NCBI RefSeq assembly: GCF_047495875.1
Contig: NC_092463.1
Location: 10,674,622-10,738,621 of the forward strand
Length of the DNA stretch: 64,000 nucleotides
Reading direction: 5' to 3'
Source of the DNA: Pithys albifrons albifrons
Taxonomy: Eukaryota; Chordata; Aves; Passeriformes; Thamnophilidae
Shown piece after piece: positions 48,201 through 60,880 of the stretch (its first letter is position 1; each line of letters starts with the position of its first letter). A program made the translations under genes and the position numbers. The notes below the pieces were generated by a model, which had not been told where the DNA came from, searched no databases, and saw nothing but the letters and a program-made list of their open reading frames with translations.

Positions 48201-51200
48201 ATGCACCACAGCAGTGCTGACAAATGCTATGCAAGCATCCATACACATACATCTATCTATTCATACCCTTGTGTGTGTGCACACATATAGCAGGAAACCT
48301 GCTCCCCTCATAACAGCCCCTCCCGGTGTCTCTAAGTGTGACACATGCTTCCCCTGGGAATGCAATGGGGTCTGTTATGTCTAACAGAGTAGGATTGATC
48401 ACGTTCTCTAACACCCAGGGAAAAGACTAATACTATTTTCTAAAGGGCTTCATTGTTTTTGGGTTCAGCTATATTGCTTTTAATATTTTATGTATGTGAA
48501 TATGATGTACTGCAATGAAAACACCCTTGTATCTTTTTCTAGTAAGTGCGTCTTTCTAAACAAGGAATGATGTCAAGTGATGGAGAGGAGCTCTGGGTCT
48601 GGAAGGCATAAGAAAATGCATAAAAGATGAAGGCCTATTTATGTTTCTTACACATACAAAAAAACCCTCCAACCAAAGAAACAACCCACCTACATTAAAG
48701 AAACGCTATTCAAGCTACAAAGAAAATCAGCCAGCATGTGGTCTCTCTGTACTTGCACATTAGGATCCAGGCTTTAATTACAGGATGGCATTCTGCATTT
48801 CCAGAGGTTCCTACATACAGGACTGCACCGAGAGCAGAGCTGTGCGTGGGAGAGGAATCCCCTGTGCTGGGTTAGCTGGGTTAGAGCAGGTACCTCTACC
48901 AAGAGCAATATAAGTGCGTTATTAGCACAACAGAGAGGGCTGGTTTCCCCTAAGCTCAGCAGCTAAGCTGCTTTAGGGCTTGCACAGGGCTGCTTCAGGT
49001 ATCTGTCCATGTAGATTTGTTGCTTAGGCGTTGTTCTGCCAGTGGGAGCCATCCATGTTGTGCACAGAGATGAGCCTGGATGGGGAGCCTTGAGGAAACA
49101 GTGAAATGGGAAACCTGCAGAGGCAGCCTTTGCTTGGCATCTCCTAATCCTGGAGCGGCCAGCTGCGTAACCTCAGCTCTCTGAAGGTCACTTTGCACAC
49201 ATGCTTGATTCTGCAGGGGCACTCCTGGGTTAGAGCAAAGCACACTGGAGGTTCCCAGCAGGCCCAGCGTGCAGGGGCAACCAGGTAAAAGAGTGATGGA
49301 ATCTAACAAAATATTTGTCCCAGTGGAAGGCTGCCATCCACAATGTGTCAAGTGATGTGAGATGTAGGACCAGAAGGTTTCAGCTGATGATGGAGGAGAA
49401 ATACAGACGGGAATATATTGTTCATCCCAGACATTGCAGGGGACACGTCCTAGTGGGAAGAAGAGACTCTTTCCTTCTGTCCCATATCCTCTGAGATCCA
49501 TCCCTTCCTATCTCCCAGCTCCTTATCCCAGCATGCCCCTTCTCATCCATCCCACCCCATCTCAGACTTTCCCCCTCTGTCTCCAGGATACCCACATCTC
49601 TTCTCCTTATCTCTTCATCCTGGAGCTTTCTCAAAAGGTCAGGGTCAAACCATGTCATCTCCCATCCTCACCCTTGCCAAACTCCCTTGCCCAAGATCTC
49701 CCAGCGTGGCAGCCAGCTGGCACATCCTGGGTGGGTAGAGCCTGGCAAAATATGCCTGGAACAGGTTCTGCAGTAAGAGCCACTGGGCCATGGTGACAGC
49801 AGGCAGTGCTGCCAGTCGGCAGAGACATCCTGTGCCTGAGCAGCTCGCAAGGCTGGCTGGCAAAGGCAGGGCATGTTCCTGCAGGCTTGATTCTTGGTGG
49901 CTATTAGAACACACTGTGTGGATCATTGTACCTTATTCATCTGGGAAAATAATTGGCTTGCTTCTCGTCAGTGTCCTTCAACACCACCAGTGCTGAGCTT
50001 CATGGTGAACTGGTTCTGGGAAACAACTCTGCATTTGGGAGCAGACATTCCTGCTGAAGCCAGTGGCTTCTGCTTTCCATCAGGCAAGGTGCTGGCTCTG
50101 AAATTCCTTGCAGTTGCCTTTTTTCCTGAGGAAGCTCAATCCATGCATGGTTTTGTGAGCTTGTGAGCATTTCGTAACTTAATAATAGGTCACATTAATT
50201 CATCTTTTTGCTCTGCCTTTACTCTTTAGAAAAATGGAAGTTATTTTTTAAAAATAAAGCATTACATATGCTGCATGTGGGAAGTGGTGATTTCTAGCTA
50301 TGGACTGAGGGGGCAAAATTGTATAATTTATAACTGTATCATAAATAATGAGTCTGATGCCTGTGTTACTGTGATTTTATACAAGTCTAAAAGTGGAGTC
50401 CTGAAGCCAAGACTCAGCCCCAATATGTTATCACTCCATTGCAGAGCTACAAAACGGTGGGAATCAGATCCTTGGCTGAACAAGAAGAGTTTCATTAACT
50501 TTATTTTTCAGTTCAGCTAATGAGCCAGGCTTCAAATCCTTTGCATGATTCAAACCCAGCACTTTTGCACCAGAAGGTAGGCTTGGGTAGGTGTGGAGTC
50601 CTGGACAGAAATCAAGGACTGGCAAGACGTCAGGAAAATATCTGCTCATCTGGACTGCCTCAGTGCAGCTACCCTGACTTGTCCCAACTGATGAGCTGGC
50701 CCTGAAGTCACAAGGCAGCATCCAAACCTGCAGTGTGCTGCTCATTGCCTCTGATCTCTTTGAGAGACACAAGTGCAAGGCAGAACGAGGTCCAGACCTC
50801 CTCAGCAGTGTGAGTTCAGAGAAGCACAGATTTGCTGCTGACTTGCAATTCTTCGTCTTCCTTCAACATACCCACATCTCCAGCAACTCCACTGCCTTGA
50901 GGGGCTGAATTGTTTGAACCTGATTCATGGCACATGCACTGAAGCACAGAATATGGGCAGGGTGAAAAACCAAACCAAACCACAGCCACACAAAATGCCA
51001 ACGCACAGCTGCCCACATGAGACTTGTGTCCTTCCAACAGCTGCAGACTCTGAATAGGAGGGAAGGTGAGGCTTATATGAGGACCCTTTGCTCTGCCAGC
51101 CCTTGCCATCCTCTGTGCCACTGGGATGCTGTCCTAGGAGATGGTAAAATGTGGCAGACTGGACCTGTCTGCAAGGAGCCCAGGGCAGACTGCTCCCCAG

Positions 51201-51819
51201 TACACAGGCACATCCCCTCACCTTTACAGCCTCATGCACTGAGACCAAGCCAATGCCATTTGCCTCCATGGGCTTATCCGTCCTGGCACCCTTGGGCTGT
51301 TCTGTTCCCACCCCACTGCTGGGAATATTGCCCCCACTCCCAGTGCTGCTGCCTCTGGGTGCTGGTGCCCCTCACTGTCTCTCATCCTTCAAGCTCCACT
51401 GCAAGCTCCAGGAGCTTCTCAAAGGCCTGATCCTTCTTTTGTGCCAGAGGGGCAGCCAGTATTTCCGCTGCTGGCTGCAAAGTCTATCCTGATGTTTCTG
51501 TGCTTAAGGAAGAGAAAACTCAGGCTTCTTCACTGCAGGCTCCCTGGCTGAGGAAAGAAGATATCCTCTTTCCTGCCCTCCTACCAGCAAGCCCTTTCAT
51601 TACAAGCACTAGTAGTCCTTTCACTACAAGCCCACAACAGGGAAAACCACAGGTTTGGATGCCAACCACAGATTTTCTAGTCTGATGAAACTTTTTTCAT
51701 TTTCCTGGCCATCCCTCCAGCTGCAGGACCAACATTGTGGCAGGACTCCTTCCTCTGCCAGTGCAAGAAGGATGGGATGGTCCTTCAGTGGGTTCACTGG
51801 GAAGACCCCCAGGGTTGTG
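45261..51819. other. Intergenic sequence, no gene recognised
   Basis: This stretch is moderately AT-rich to about 48 kb and GC-richer after. A strongly C/T-biased patch lies at about 49460-49690. A segment near 46235-46285 faintly resembles an old interspersed repeat, but I cannot assign it. No exon or RNA gene is recognised, though open frames are plentiful in the GC-richer part. Confidence 0.6.
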
Positions 51820-51877
51820 GCTCCCCATCCCCATGGCAGCTCCCCATCCCTATGGCAGCTCTCCATCCCTGGGGCTG
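51820..51877. repeat. Three-copy tandem repeat, 19-bp unit
   Basis: The unit ctccccatccccatggcag is followed by a near-identical copy (one C to T change) and a third degraded copy. It explains several overlapping open frames in all three plus frames here. Confidence 0.85.
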
Positions 51878-54750
51878 GTCACCACGTGCTTTCCAGGTTA
51901 CACAACGGCTGTGGGGAACAGCATGTTAGGACAAGACGTGTGAGTCACCAAAGGTACTGGAGTCTTACATAACCCCAGCATACATTTTTGGAGTACACTT
52001 CATCTGAAAGGGTTGTCAGAAGCCCTGACAAAAGTGACAGCCTGGGAGGAGCAGGGCAGAAGAAAGCAAATACTGCTGTTCCTTTTCCTCCCCTCCTTAC
52101 ATTCAGTCCTTCTGCCAAGATTTTGTCCAGATCCAGGAGGCCCTGGGCAGTTGGAGGACCAGAGCAGCCCTCACATATCATGTGGTGTGTGACAACAGCT
52201 CCTCCAGGATGGGCTGCCCTGTGGTGTTTTGGATCTGAACCTGAGATTTCCATAAACAGAGTGAATTTACCTTCCAGCCCACTATGCTCTGCTTCAGACC
52301 CAGGACTTCGCCTTCTCCTCTATCAGCTGAGCCTGTGTAATCCCACTTCTCCCTCTGTGCTCTTCTCTGAGCTGGTATCATGAGCCTTTCCTTGGATTTT
52401 TGCCATCCCATCTGTACAAGCCGCCAAGTCTACTGGAGAACAGCAACACCAGGGCTGACAACATGCATCTGAAACCCTTGTACAGGACCCATGTCGGGAT
52501 CTCAGGAGGCTTTACCTGTGCAGAAAAGCTTGGATGACAGTCCACCCTGCACACTGGCAAAGAGGGGTGTGACACAAACCATCTTCCAGCCTGGGACTGT
52601 GGCACATTCAGAAGTGTAGTTTAGGAGAGTGTAGGTGGGGATCAGAAGAGTTTCAAGTGGTGAGGTAAATTTCTGATTGCTTTAACTTTGAACGGAATGC
52701 ATCTTCCAGTTCCTGCATCTTCTCATGTGGTGTGGCCAATGTTTCGTGTTTCAGATTCAGCTAAAGTTTCATCAGATGGCTCTTCTGGCTCCAGGATGAA
52801 CTCTTCAGGTAAATCCAGGACTAGAAGAGTGTGAAGGGTTATGGCATTCACCTGGACCAGCAGGATGCCAAGCCAAGCTCCATCCCACACTTGCCAGCTC
52901 CCATCAGCGGCCTGATACCTGAACCAGCAGGCTGAGGAGATGTAAGGTCTGAACAGTTCATGGTAGGCTGGTCACTCTGCTCCATCAGCAGAAATGCAAC
53001 CTTTTGCATCATGATTCCAGCTGCCCAAGGGACAAGTCCTGTCCCTGCCAAGGTTGAGTTGTGTTGGTGGAGGTGAACAGGCCGCATATGGGGGTTGGGA
53101 GAGGGACAGGAGACCAGGACAGGGCACTTCTTCTGTAGGGGAGAAAGGGACAAATGAAGGACTCTCTCATTATGATTCTGATAATTTCTGCATAAACAAA
53201 CCTTCCCAGCATGGAAGGTGAGCACTGCCTGCAACTGCTCCGTTATGTGCTTCCCCGTCTGGCTGGGGTTTCCCGCAGAGCAGCAGAGCACGGCTGCTGG
53301 AAGGCAACCAGCACTGCCAGGGACTGACTCACCAGCAGCCAGGAGTGACAACACATGAGCTGGGAAACCAGGGGCACAGCTCAGAGCTGGACTTTGCTGA
53401 GCAGTGTCTACTGCAGACACCAGAATGGGCTGGCATCTTTGCAGGGAAGTATGGACCAGCCCCTGGCACTGCTCTCTCTCACCTCACTGGGACTTTCTCT
53501 CCATGGAAAAGCATTTCAGGATTGAGTTTGGAGGCTGCACAAATCATGTAGTGGATAGGATATATTGCAAGTTGGTGCTTCCTCTAGGTGTGTGCAAGCT
53601 TAGGCTAAGGCACCCCGTGCAGCACCTTTTCCCTACAATGCTCAAGGACAGTGAGGAGACCTCTCACAGGTAAAAAATCCCTCTTGTAGACGAACCCAAA
53701 CATCTCCCACACACTTGCATGCCATAAACACAAGCTCCATACGCACATATCTCCACATTTCACAAACAGCCTAACCCTGCAGGCATTTCTCATTCTGGTG
53801 AGGCCAGAGGGGTCCTGCAAAAGAGCCATCTGCTTCCGCAGCTGGAGGGAAATGATGCAGTTGGCAGTGCACTGTACGGCTGCAAAATGAAATGTGCTTG
53901 TGCACACTAGCCCTGAGCATCCCTGCTTCCCAGGCCAGCCTGGGCTTGGGAAGGAAGCAGGGCTGAGAACTGACAACCTCTCCCCGTGGTGGGGCTGCCA
54001 GGCTAGGAGGCTGGAGCTACCTGGGGCTCAGATGGCAAAGTGCCACCACACCATGTGGGGCCAGTTCCTGGATCTCTTGTCCCACTCTGGGCCAAGCAGA
54101 CCTGTCAGTGGAACTGGTCTTTCAGGGTTGTGCAAAAGGCATGTCCCAAAAAGGGACCACCAGGTGCTGCTGCAACAGAGCAGAGAGGAATGGCTCTGGA
54201 GACAGGGCTTCCCTTCCCTGTGAAGCAGCTAATCTTAACTGGGTACATGAGTGTCAACAGGTGCCATGGAGGAAAGAGGGACAAGGGGATATTGGTGCAG
54301 CTGGAGGAAGTATTTATAGCTGCTTTTTAAAAAAACCTGTATAGATCACATCTCTGTTAATGTATGTAACACAATCGGGAACCTGAGCTTTTCATGATCC
54401 CATGGCTGCAGGATTTCCTGTGGAATCCTCTACGGGCCACAAAAACAAGCTAAAAATAAGTGCATTAAAAAGAGACACATACTGAAACATGTGCATGCCT
54501 CCTCTCTGGCCAATCGATTGGATAGTGGCAAGTAGAGTAGAGTTGAGAAGGGGATAGTAGCTGAAAAACTCCCTGTAATAACTACTCTGGTGGGATACAG
54601 TACGCAGAGAGCTTCAAGCATGCAAAGGTAAGAGCATTCACTGTTGACATGGGTTTCAGGAAAGAGTATCTATCAGGAAGAGAGCAGGATTCCCTTAGCT
54701 GGAATGCAAAGCTGGTGAGCCTCTGTCTCTCACCTGTGCAAGCTAGTCCT
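51878..54750. other. Intergenic sequence, no gene recognised
   Basis: Several open frames above 100 codons exist on either strand (the longest is 190 codons on the minus strand near 52848-53420). None has a recognisable domain or splice-joined partner. Treat as non-coding. Confidence 0.6.
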
Positions 54751-54794
54751 CAGCTCCTTCCAGCAGCTCCTTCCAGCAGCACCTTCCAGCAGCT
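54751..54794. repeat. Three-copy tandem repeat, 15-bp unit
   Basis: The unit CAGCTCCTTCCAGCA is repeated three times with one substitution in the last copy. It is a small minisatellite. Confidence 0.85.
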
Positions 54795-57700
54795 GTATAC
54801 TGGAGCAAACACTGTCACACAGCCTCAGGCTCTGGAGAAGCAGACCTGCTTATTTGGTACTCCCATGCATGGAAAAGCCATGTTTTCCTGTGTACTGAGA
54901 GATGGACATGGCCACCAGTTCATCCTTCACAGCTATTGGGCTGGATCAGACAGGACCTGGAGACAATGACAGCATCCCCTGGCAGCTCAGCTTCTCACCC
55001 TCCCTTGGGCTACTCCCTTCCTCCGGAAGAGGTGTAGAGTACCAGGACACCTTCTCCCCTCTAAAGGGCAAAGCCATCACCTTGCTGCTGCACCATTGAC
55101 ACCTGCATTCACTGTATAGGGGCAGCCATTAACAGGATACATCATTGCTGAGGACAGCACCAAAGCTCCTCAGAGCTACAGTGTCCTTTGGAAGGCAGAG
55201 AGTGAGATTCTTTGTAGCTGAACTGAGACTGAGCTTCATACCCTCTAATTGCTCCAGGCTGTCATGATTCAGTTCTTCCTTGCAGTGAACACCCTGCAGG
55301 CAGCACTGATGGAAGGTGGCACTTTCCACAGATCAATTCAGCCTCTACCTTTGTTCCAGCACCATCGCACTGCACAGCAGCTGTCAACCCTGCATACTCC
55401 TGTATGGACTTCTGGCAGAAGCACATGCTCCTGGCTGCCTCTAACCTGTGCCTTCTGTGGTATGCCTCCAAACAGAGGGGTCCTGTTGTGGAGCTGCCTC
55501 CTGCCACCCCCACAGAGGCAAAAGCATTGCCTAGAGCATGGAGAGAGAGGGAGTAATTCTGGTCACTGCTCTGGCCACATGTCAAACTCTCTCTCTCTTG
55601 CTAGGGGGGCGGGTAATGTCATTAGTAAGAAGGTGCCTTAGATGAGCTGCTTTGGCATATGTTCCCTTCCCCCAGCATTCTGCTATTAGCTGCCAGAGAT
55701 GAAAAGCTGCAATATGCAGAGAGACAGCTGGAGGTGTCAGGGATGTCACCTGCAAGCTGCTCTTTGTGGGGATGGGGATGGGGATAGCATGAAGATGGGG
55801 ATGGGTGAGAACAACCAGCTGGAGGGATCAGAGCAGCCTCATACCACATTGCAATGCAGTCAAGGTTGGGGCTGCTCAGCCTTCTCCCACCTTGTTCCCA
55901 CTCTGCATCCCCACTTCCTGCCCCACTTCTGCCTGCATTGCCCCAGTTGCAGGGGGATGAACCTCTGGCATTGCCAGAGTGCCTCCAGGCACGGGAACAG
56001 TGTGAAGGAGAGGGGCTGCTGCAGCATGAGGGCTGGGGAGCACAAAACAGGTTTCCTGCAGTCACCAGGAAAACTCGCTCCCCAACGGGGTGTCTTGTAC
56101 AGAATGAGCTACAGATGTAGGGTCTGATGCGTTTTTAATGCTTTTTTCAGTGATTTTTAAGCAGCACCCAGGGAAGGGAGGCAACCCGCTGAGAGAGAAA
56201 TAATTACCCATTCTGTGCTGGGGGGAGAAAGGGATCTAGTCTGTTCATGTCTACCTTTGTTCACAGTGCTTGGAAGTCAGACCCTGCCTGCTTGGGTATT
56301 TCTGTATATGCAGGCTAGAGCAGAGTAGGATAAGGTCCTTCATGTCTAGGCCAGCATTGTCTCTCATTTTACATGCTTTAACCTCTCTGGCTCTGATACA
56401 TTCCCTGTCACAGCATGTGCAGCCATTCAAAGCACTTCTGTAAAGCTTTTTTCTTGGCTTCTTGCTTTGACAGGTTTTCTTTGAATCAGTTCCCTGGCTC
56501 TTCTTTCTTCCTTGCACCCAGGAAAAAGTGATCTGCCTTTTACAGGGGTCCCTTTACAGCATTTTCACATCACACCTGCAGTGCCAGCTGGAGACTGATT
56601 GCTCCTTTGGTGGAGACTTGCTGGGTTTCCCAGCAAATCTTCCTCCTAAGAGGTAGAAGAAAGGTTTTTCCAAATTTCTCATTTTGTCTTCAAGTCTTCT
56701 TTAACAACCTTCTACTAAACTTTAAAGATTAAGAAAATCAAGATACTCACAAAGTCCCACCCCACTGTTGTAGCTGTGACCCTCCAGCAGGTTTGAACCC
56801 TCCCTCAGCCCAATCCATGGCTGCTCCATACATACCCTGTCAGGTCTTCCCCTCCTGCAGCAGTTCTGTGAACCTTGAGGAACCTCAGGATGCTCCTTGA
56901 ACCCCCTCTGAAACCAAATAAGCTCAGTCTATACCATCACCCTTGTTGGCTGTTCTGGCCTATCCCAAGCCTCTCTGCTAAGCTGCTAAGCTCACCTTCC
57001 TGCATCCTAAACCCAAACATTTCTAGGTTTTTTCCTTGCACAGGTGGGTGTCTGCACAGCAGCCTGCGGCTCTGCTGACTGTGATGACTCTGAGCTGTGA
57101 GGAGCTCTGCTGGACTGGGGCTCCCGAGGCACTCTCTCCCAAGGGAGCACTGCACCCACCGGTGAAGTGAGAGGAGCCTGAGCCAGCCCACACCTGTCTT
57201 CAGGTTAAAGCCAAGACATCAAACCTCCAAGGAGTGACAGTTTCCAGAAATGAGAACCTGCTTCGGTATTTTATTCTCCATGATGTGGACTAGAGTATGG
57301 TCCCAGAGAGGGCTGGCAGGTTCCAGATGCTGCTGTGGGGACTAGCCAGGCAGGGTGGATTCAGCATTCCACTTGTCCTAAACTTGGAGTACAAGGCTGC
57401 CCAAGCTTATCCCCTGCTGAGGGAAACCTCGGCTTTCTCAAAATGAGATGAATCGGCCCAAAAACACCCTCCCCACCCTGGGCTGATATACACAGAATAG
57501 TGTCAGGAGCACTCAAAAAAGCACAGTGCTATTAATACAGAGGGGAGAGGAAAAGGACTGTTTTCCAGAGATAGATTTTGGGGTGTTTGATTGAGACACT
57601 TGGAGTCCCTGTATAGCTGTGGAGGTAGCCACATCAGCTAGACCTCTCCCTATCCCAGCTGGATGGACTAGACGGAATCCAGTCCTACAGGACTGCAATC

Positions 57701-60379
57701 TGGGGTTATTTTTCTGTAGAATTAACCATAAAGGCCCACATCCTTCTCTCCCACTAAAACCATTTTCCTATGAAACTGGAAACCTTGATTAACAGCCTGC
57801 TAGGGGAGACAAATCCCTGGGGTCTTTCTGTAGGCCCAGAAGACAATGTTTCAGGGTAAACCTATGCTTCATTTTGCTGTGCAAAAGACAGAAACAACCA
57901 AGCTGCCTTCAAGGAAGCCTACAGATTCATGGGAAAAGCTAGGGGAAAAAAGGCAGTTTCTTTGGAATTAATTTTCTCTTAAGAAGTTCTGTCTGCATTT
58001 TTTATTAATGATACAACACCCTGGATGTGTCAAAAAATATGAGAATACATTTCCTGGTGGGGAGCTCCAGTCTTGCAGAGTCAGGCAGTGCAACTGTGTT
58101 GTCATTTGCTTCTTGGAATTTCAATTCCTAATCAACACATCCATGAAATGACTGTACTTTCAAAGCTTAGTTTCCAGAGCTGCTGGGATCAAAGACTGGG
58201 GAGGTGGGGGAAAAAGCAGGGAGGGGGAATCTGCCATCTCCATCAGCAGCCCAGCACAGAGAAATTAACTGCCTGGGAAAGCCTAAACAAGGGGTGGTTT
58301 AATGCCCTGACCTGGGTTTAATGTTTCAGAGCCAAACAAGAAAATAGAGAGGCAGAGACCCAGTTCTTATCATACTCATCTTTTGGCAAAAAAAAAAAAA
58401 AGTACTTTTTAGAAACTTGAGGGCCACCTTGAGATTTGCATGGTCTGACTGGCCCCTCCCAGGGTGGGAGTGCGACAGAGAGTCCTGGAGCATAAAGGAG
58501 GGAGCTGCAGGGACCTTTCTGGAGATACTCCTTGTCCTGAGGGTGGTGACATGAATCACTGTCTTCACCCTATTCCTGCAAACAACATCCACCACCCAGG
58601 TCCAGGATGGTGACTCACCTGTCTTTTTGCCTTTAGTGTCCAACCGGTCCCATGGAGAGACTTGGGGCCATGCAGCCTTTCCCCAGGCATCTGATCTTTC
58701 AGATTCAAGCTAGAGGTGCTCAAAATGCATTAAAATTTCCAAAATCTGACTTGGACAATCAGGTTTTTGCTTCTCTGACACCTGTAAGGCCATAAATTCA
58801 CTTGTCTGGAAGTCACCTTAAAGCCCTCCCACAGATGGGCTGTGCTTGTCTTTGAAGAAGTTAGGAAGATTGGGAAAAAAATCTTTCCTAAAAACACCCA
58901 AGCCCCTCTGGTGTCTTAATTTATCAGAAAAAGTGGATTTGCAGCTACTTTTTGGATAGCGGCTTGGCTGGCCCTTCCACCATGCCTGGCAGAGCTACAT
59001 GGATGCAGCCAGATGCCAGCAGAAATATTTTGGACAAGTCAGCCTTAACCAACCCATCCCACCACCCTGTGCCACCCCTCTCACTGCCCAGGCAAAGCCA
59101 AAATTCTCAGCCTTGCTTCCCAGGAGCAGCTTCAGGCAGGTCATGTAGAGAGCTGTCTCTTCCTGCATGGCTGATGCCGTTGCCATTGTGTTTTTCATTT
59201 AAGTTTTGCTATGAGCAACATGATCACAGAAAAATAACATCACAGGAAAATGAAGAAAAACAAAAAATAAATTCTCAGATTCATCCTATCAGACCCCTGG
59301 GTAGGAGCTGGATAGTGTTGCCATGAGTTTTATTTTCTCTGTAGCTCCCTGCAGCTCTGGGTACTCCCACACTAACACAGCTCTTCAGAGTTGTTTCATT
59401 ACAGCAGCCCAGGTACCAGGCATGCAGATGGAGGGGAGCAGTGGAGCAGCAGGGTCGTGCATGGCGAGTCACTGGTGCATGAGAGGGCACCATCTTCCCT
59501 CAGGCACAGATTCCTGCTGAAGGAGGGAGGCTGAACACCCAAGATCATCAGCAGGACAGGGCAGGCATGCAAGCAGGCAAAGCAGCACCTGGCAAAGTGT
59601 GCAGGATTTCCTCACATGACGTTTGTGTGAGTGCAACTGGTGAAATGGCTCATTCACAGGATGTGTTACCTGGGAATGGTCAGGTAACACAGAGGTGTGG
59701 AGATGAGGTAGTTGTTCCTGCAGGTAGAAGTACTGCCAAGGATAAGCAGGCTATGTATGGCCTGAATATTTCCTCTGATGTTAAGCGCCTCATTTTTCCC
59801 TCAAAGGAAAGTGCACTGAGATAACATGGACCAGGGTTTTAAGAGCATCCTGATGACATGGGTTGGAGGATGTAGAAAAGCAAGTCCTCCCTGGGTGTAA
59901 CATGGGGGTACTACATACCCATGGACTGCGTGTGAAGGAGGGGTGGTTGCAGTTCTCCATCTTTCTCTCAAATATTTTCTTGGCAGTAGTTTCAGAACAG
60001 TGTTTTTTCCATCACCCTCATCCCCTGCCGCACCACATGGTTTCCTGCTGTTTCATTCCAGAGCGACATCTCCATCCCTGCAATACCAGGCTACCCTAAG
60101 GCGGAGGGTGACAAGGCAGCCACTGTGCCACCAAGGCTCCCCAGGGTCTCTTGTGGCCATGAAGGTCACACTGTGGGGGCAGATGTGCTCCTGCTTCCCA
60201 TGGCAGCTGCAATGAGGGGCAGCGAGGCTGGGGTTGGGAATCCCCTTTCCATCCAACAGAGAGAATTTTACATTTACTCCTGAAAAAACGCGCATAAGGC
60301 AACGAGAGCTCAGTGGGTGTTGGGAGAGAGGAGACCAATCCTGGTAGGTCTGAAGCCAGACAATATTCAGCAGTGTGAA
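54795..60379. other. Intergenic sequence, no gene recognised
   Basis: No gene is supported. A short ggggat-type tandem repeat lies at about 55769-55807 and a 14-base A-run at 58388-58401. Short open frames on both strands are frequent and show no family resemblance. Confidence 0.6.
55769..55807. repeat. GGGGAT-type short tandem repeat
   Basis: Copies of ggggat/gggatg are interrupted once by agcatgaa. It is G-rich on the plus strand. Confidence 0.7.
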
Positions 60380-60414
60380 AATTAGAGGGAGGGACAGGGT
60401 GTTTTGCTGGGTTT

Positions 60415-60880
60415 TGTTTTGTGTCCCCCCCCCTCCCGCTTTTGTCGCCCGTCCGCTCTTCCCGTGCCCGTCACCGCCCCGGGCGGGCGGGCGGTGCCGC
60501 CGGCGCACGGGCTCCCCCCGGCGGCCACGGTGGGGCCCCTCGCTGGGACCCCTTACCCCTGGGACCCCTTTTCCCGGGACCCCCTTATCCCTGTGATCCC
60601 TCACTCCCGCATCGTTCCCCGCAGGCAGGCAGCGATCCTCATCCAGTGGCCGGCCCCGGCTCGCCCAGCGTGACCCCGCAGTCCCTTCCTGCGCCCCACG
60701 CCCCTTGCCCTGCCTGTCAAACCCACACACGGCGGGTGCTCGGGGTCACGGGTGGCACCCAGGCTTTGTGGCGGGTCAAAATCTGCCCCTGTGCCCTCCC
60801 ATCGCCCCCCCGCCCGCGCTCCACTCCGCCGCAGAGGGGCCGTGTGTTCTCCCGATGGAGGGAGCAGGGGCAGTCCCGGC
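60415..60880. promoter_or_regulatory. Orphan CpG island
   Basis: This block of about 450 bp is dense in GC and CpG, strongest at about 60435-60545. It includes a run of nine C at its left edge and a gggcgggcgggcgg motif. It lies about 23 kb upstream of MARK3 with no gene attached that I can recognise. It could be the promoter of a non-coding transcript, of a distal alternative first exon, or of a gene extending beyond the window. Open frames crossing it on both strands look like GC artefacts. Confidence 0.6.
60541..60602. repeat. GGGACCCCTTA-type imperfect tandem repeat
   Basis: Three to four copies of a unit close to ctgggaccccttacccc occur in the orphan CpG island, 16 to 19 bases apart and decaying to the right. 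Confidence 0.75.

Noticed and set aside
52848..53420. 190-codon minus-strand open frame
   Set aside because: There is no domain, no recognisable family, and no splice-joined neighbour. It lies in moderately GC-rich intergenic DNA where such frames are common.
60053..60730. 225-codon minus-strand open frame over the orphan CpG island
   Set aside because: It has a biased Arg/Gly/Pro composition in the CpG part, no domain, and overlapping open frames on the other strand.
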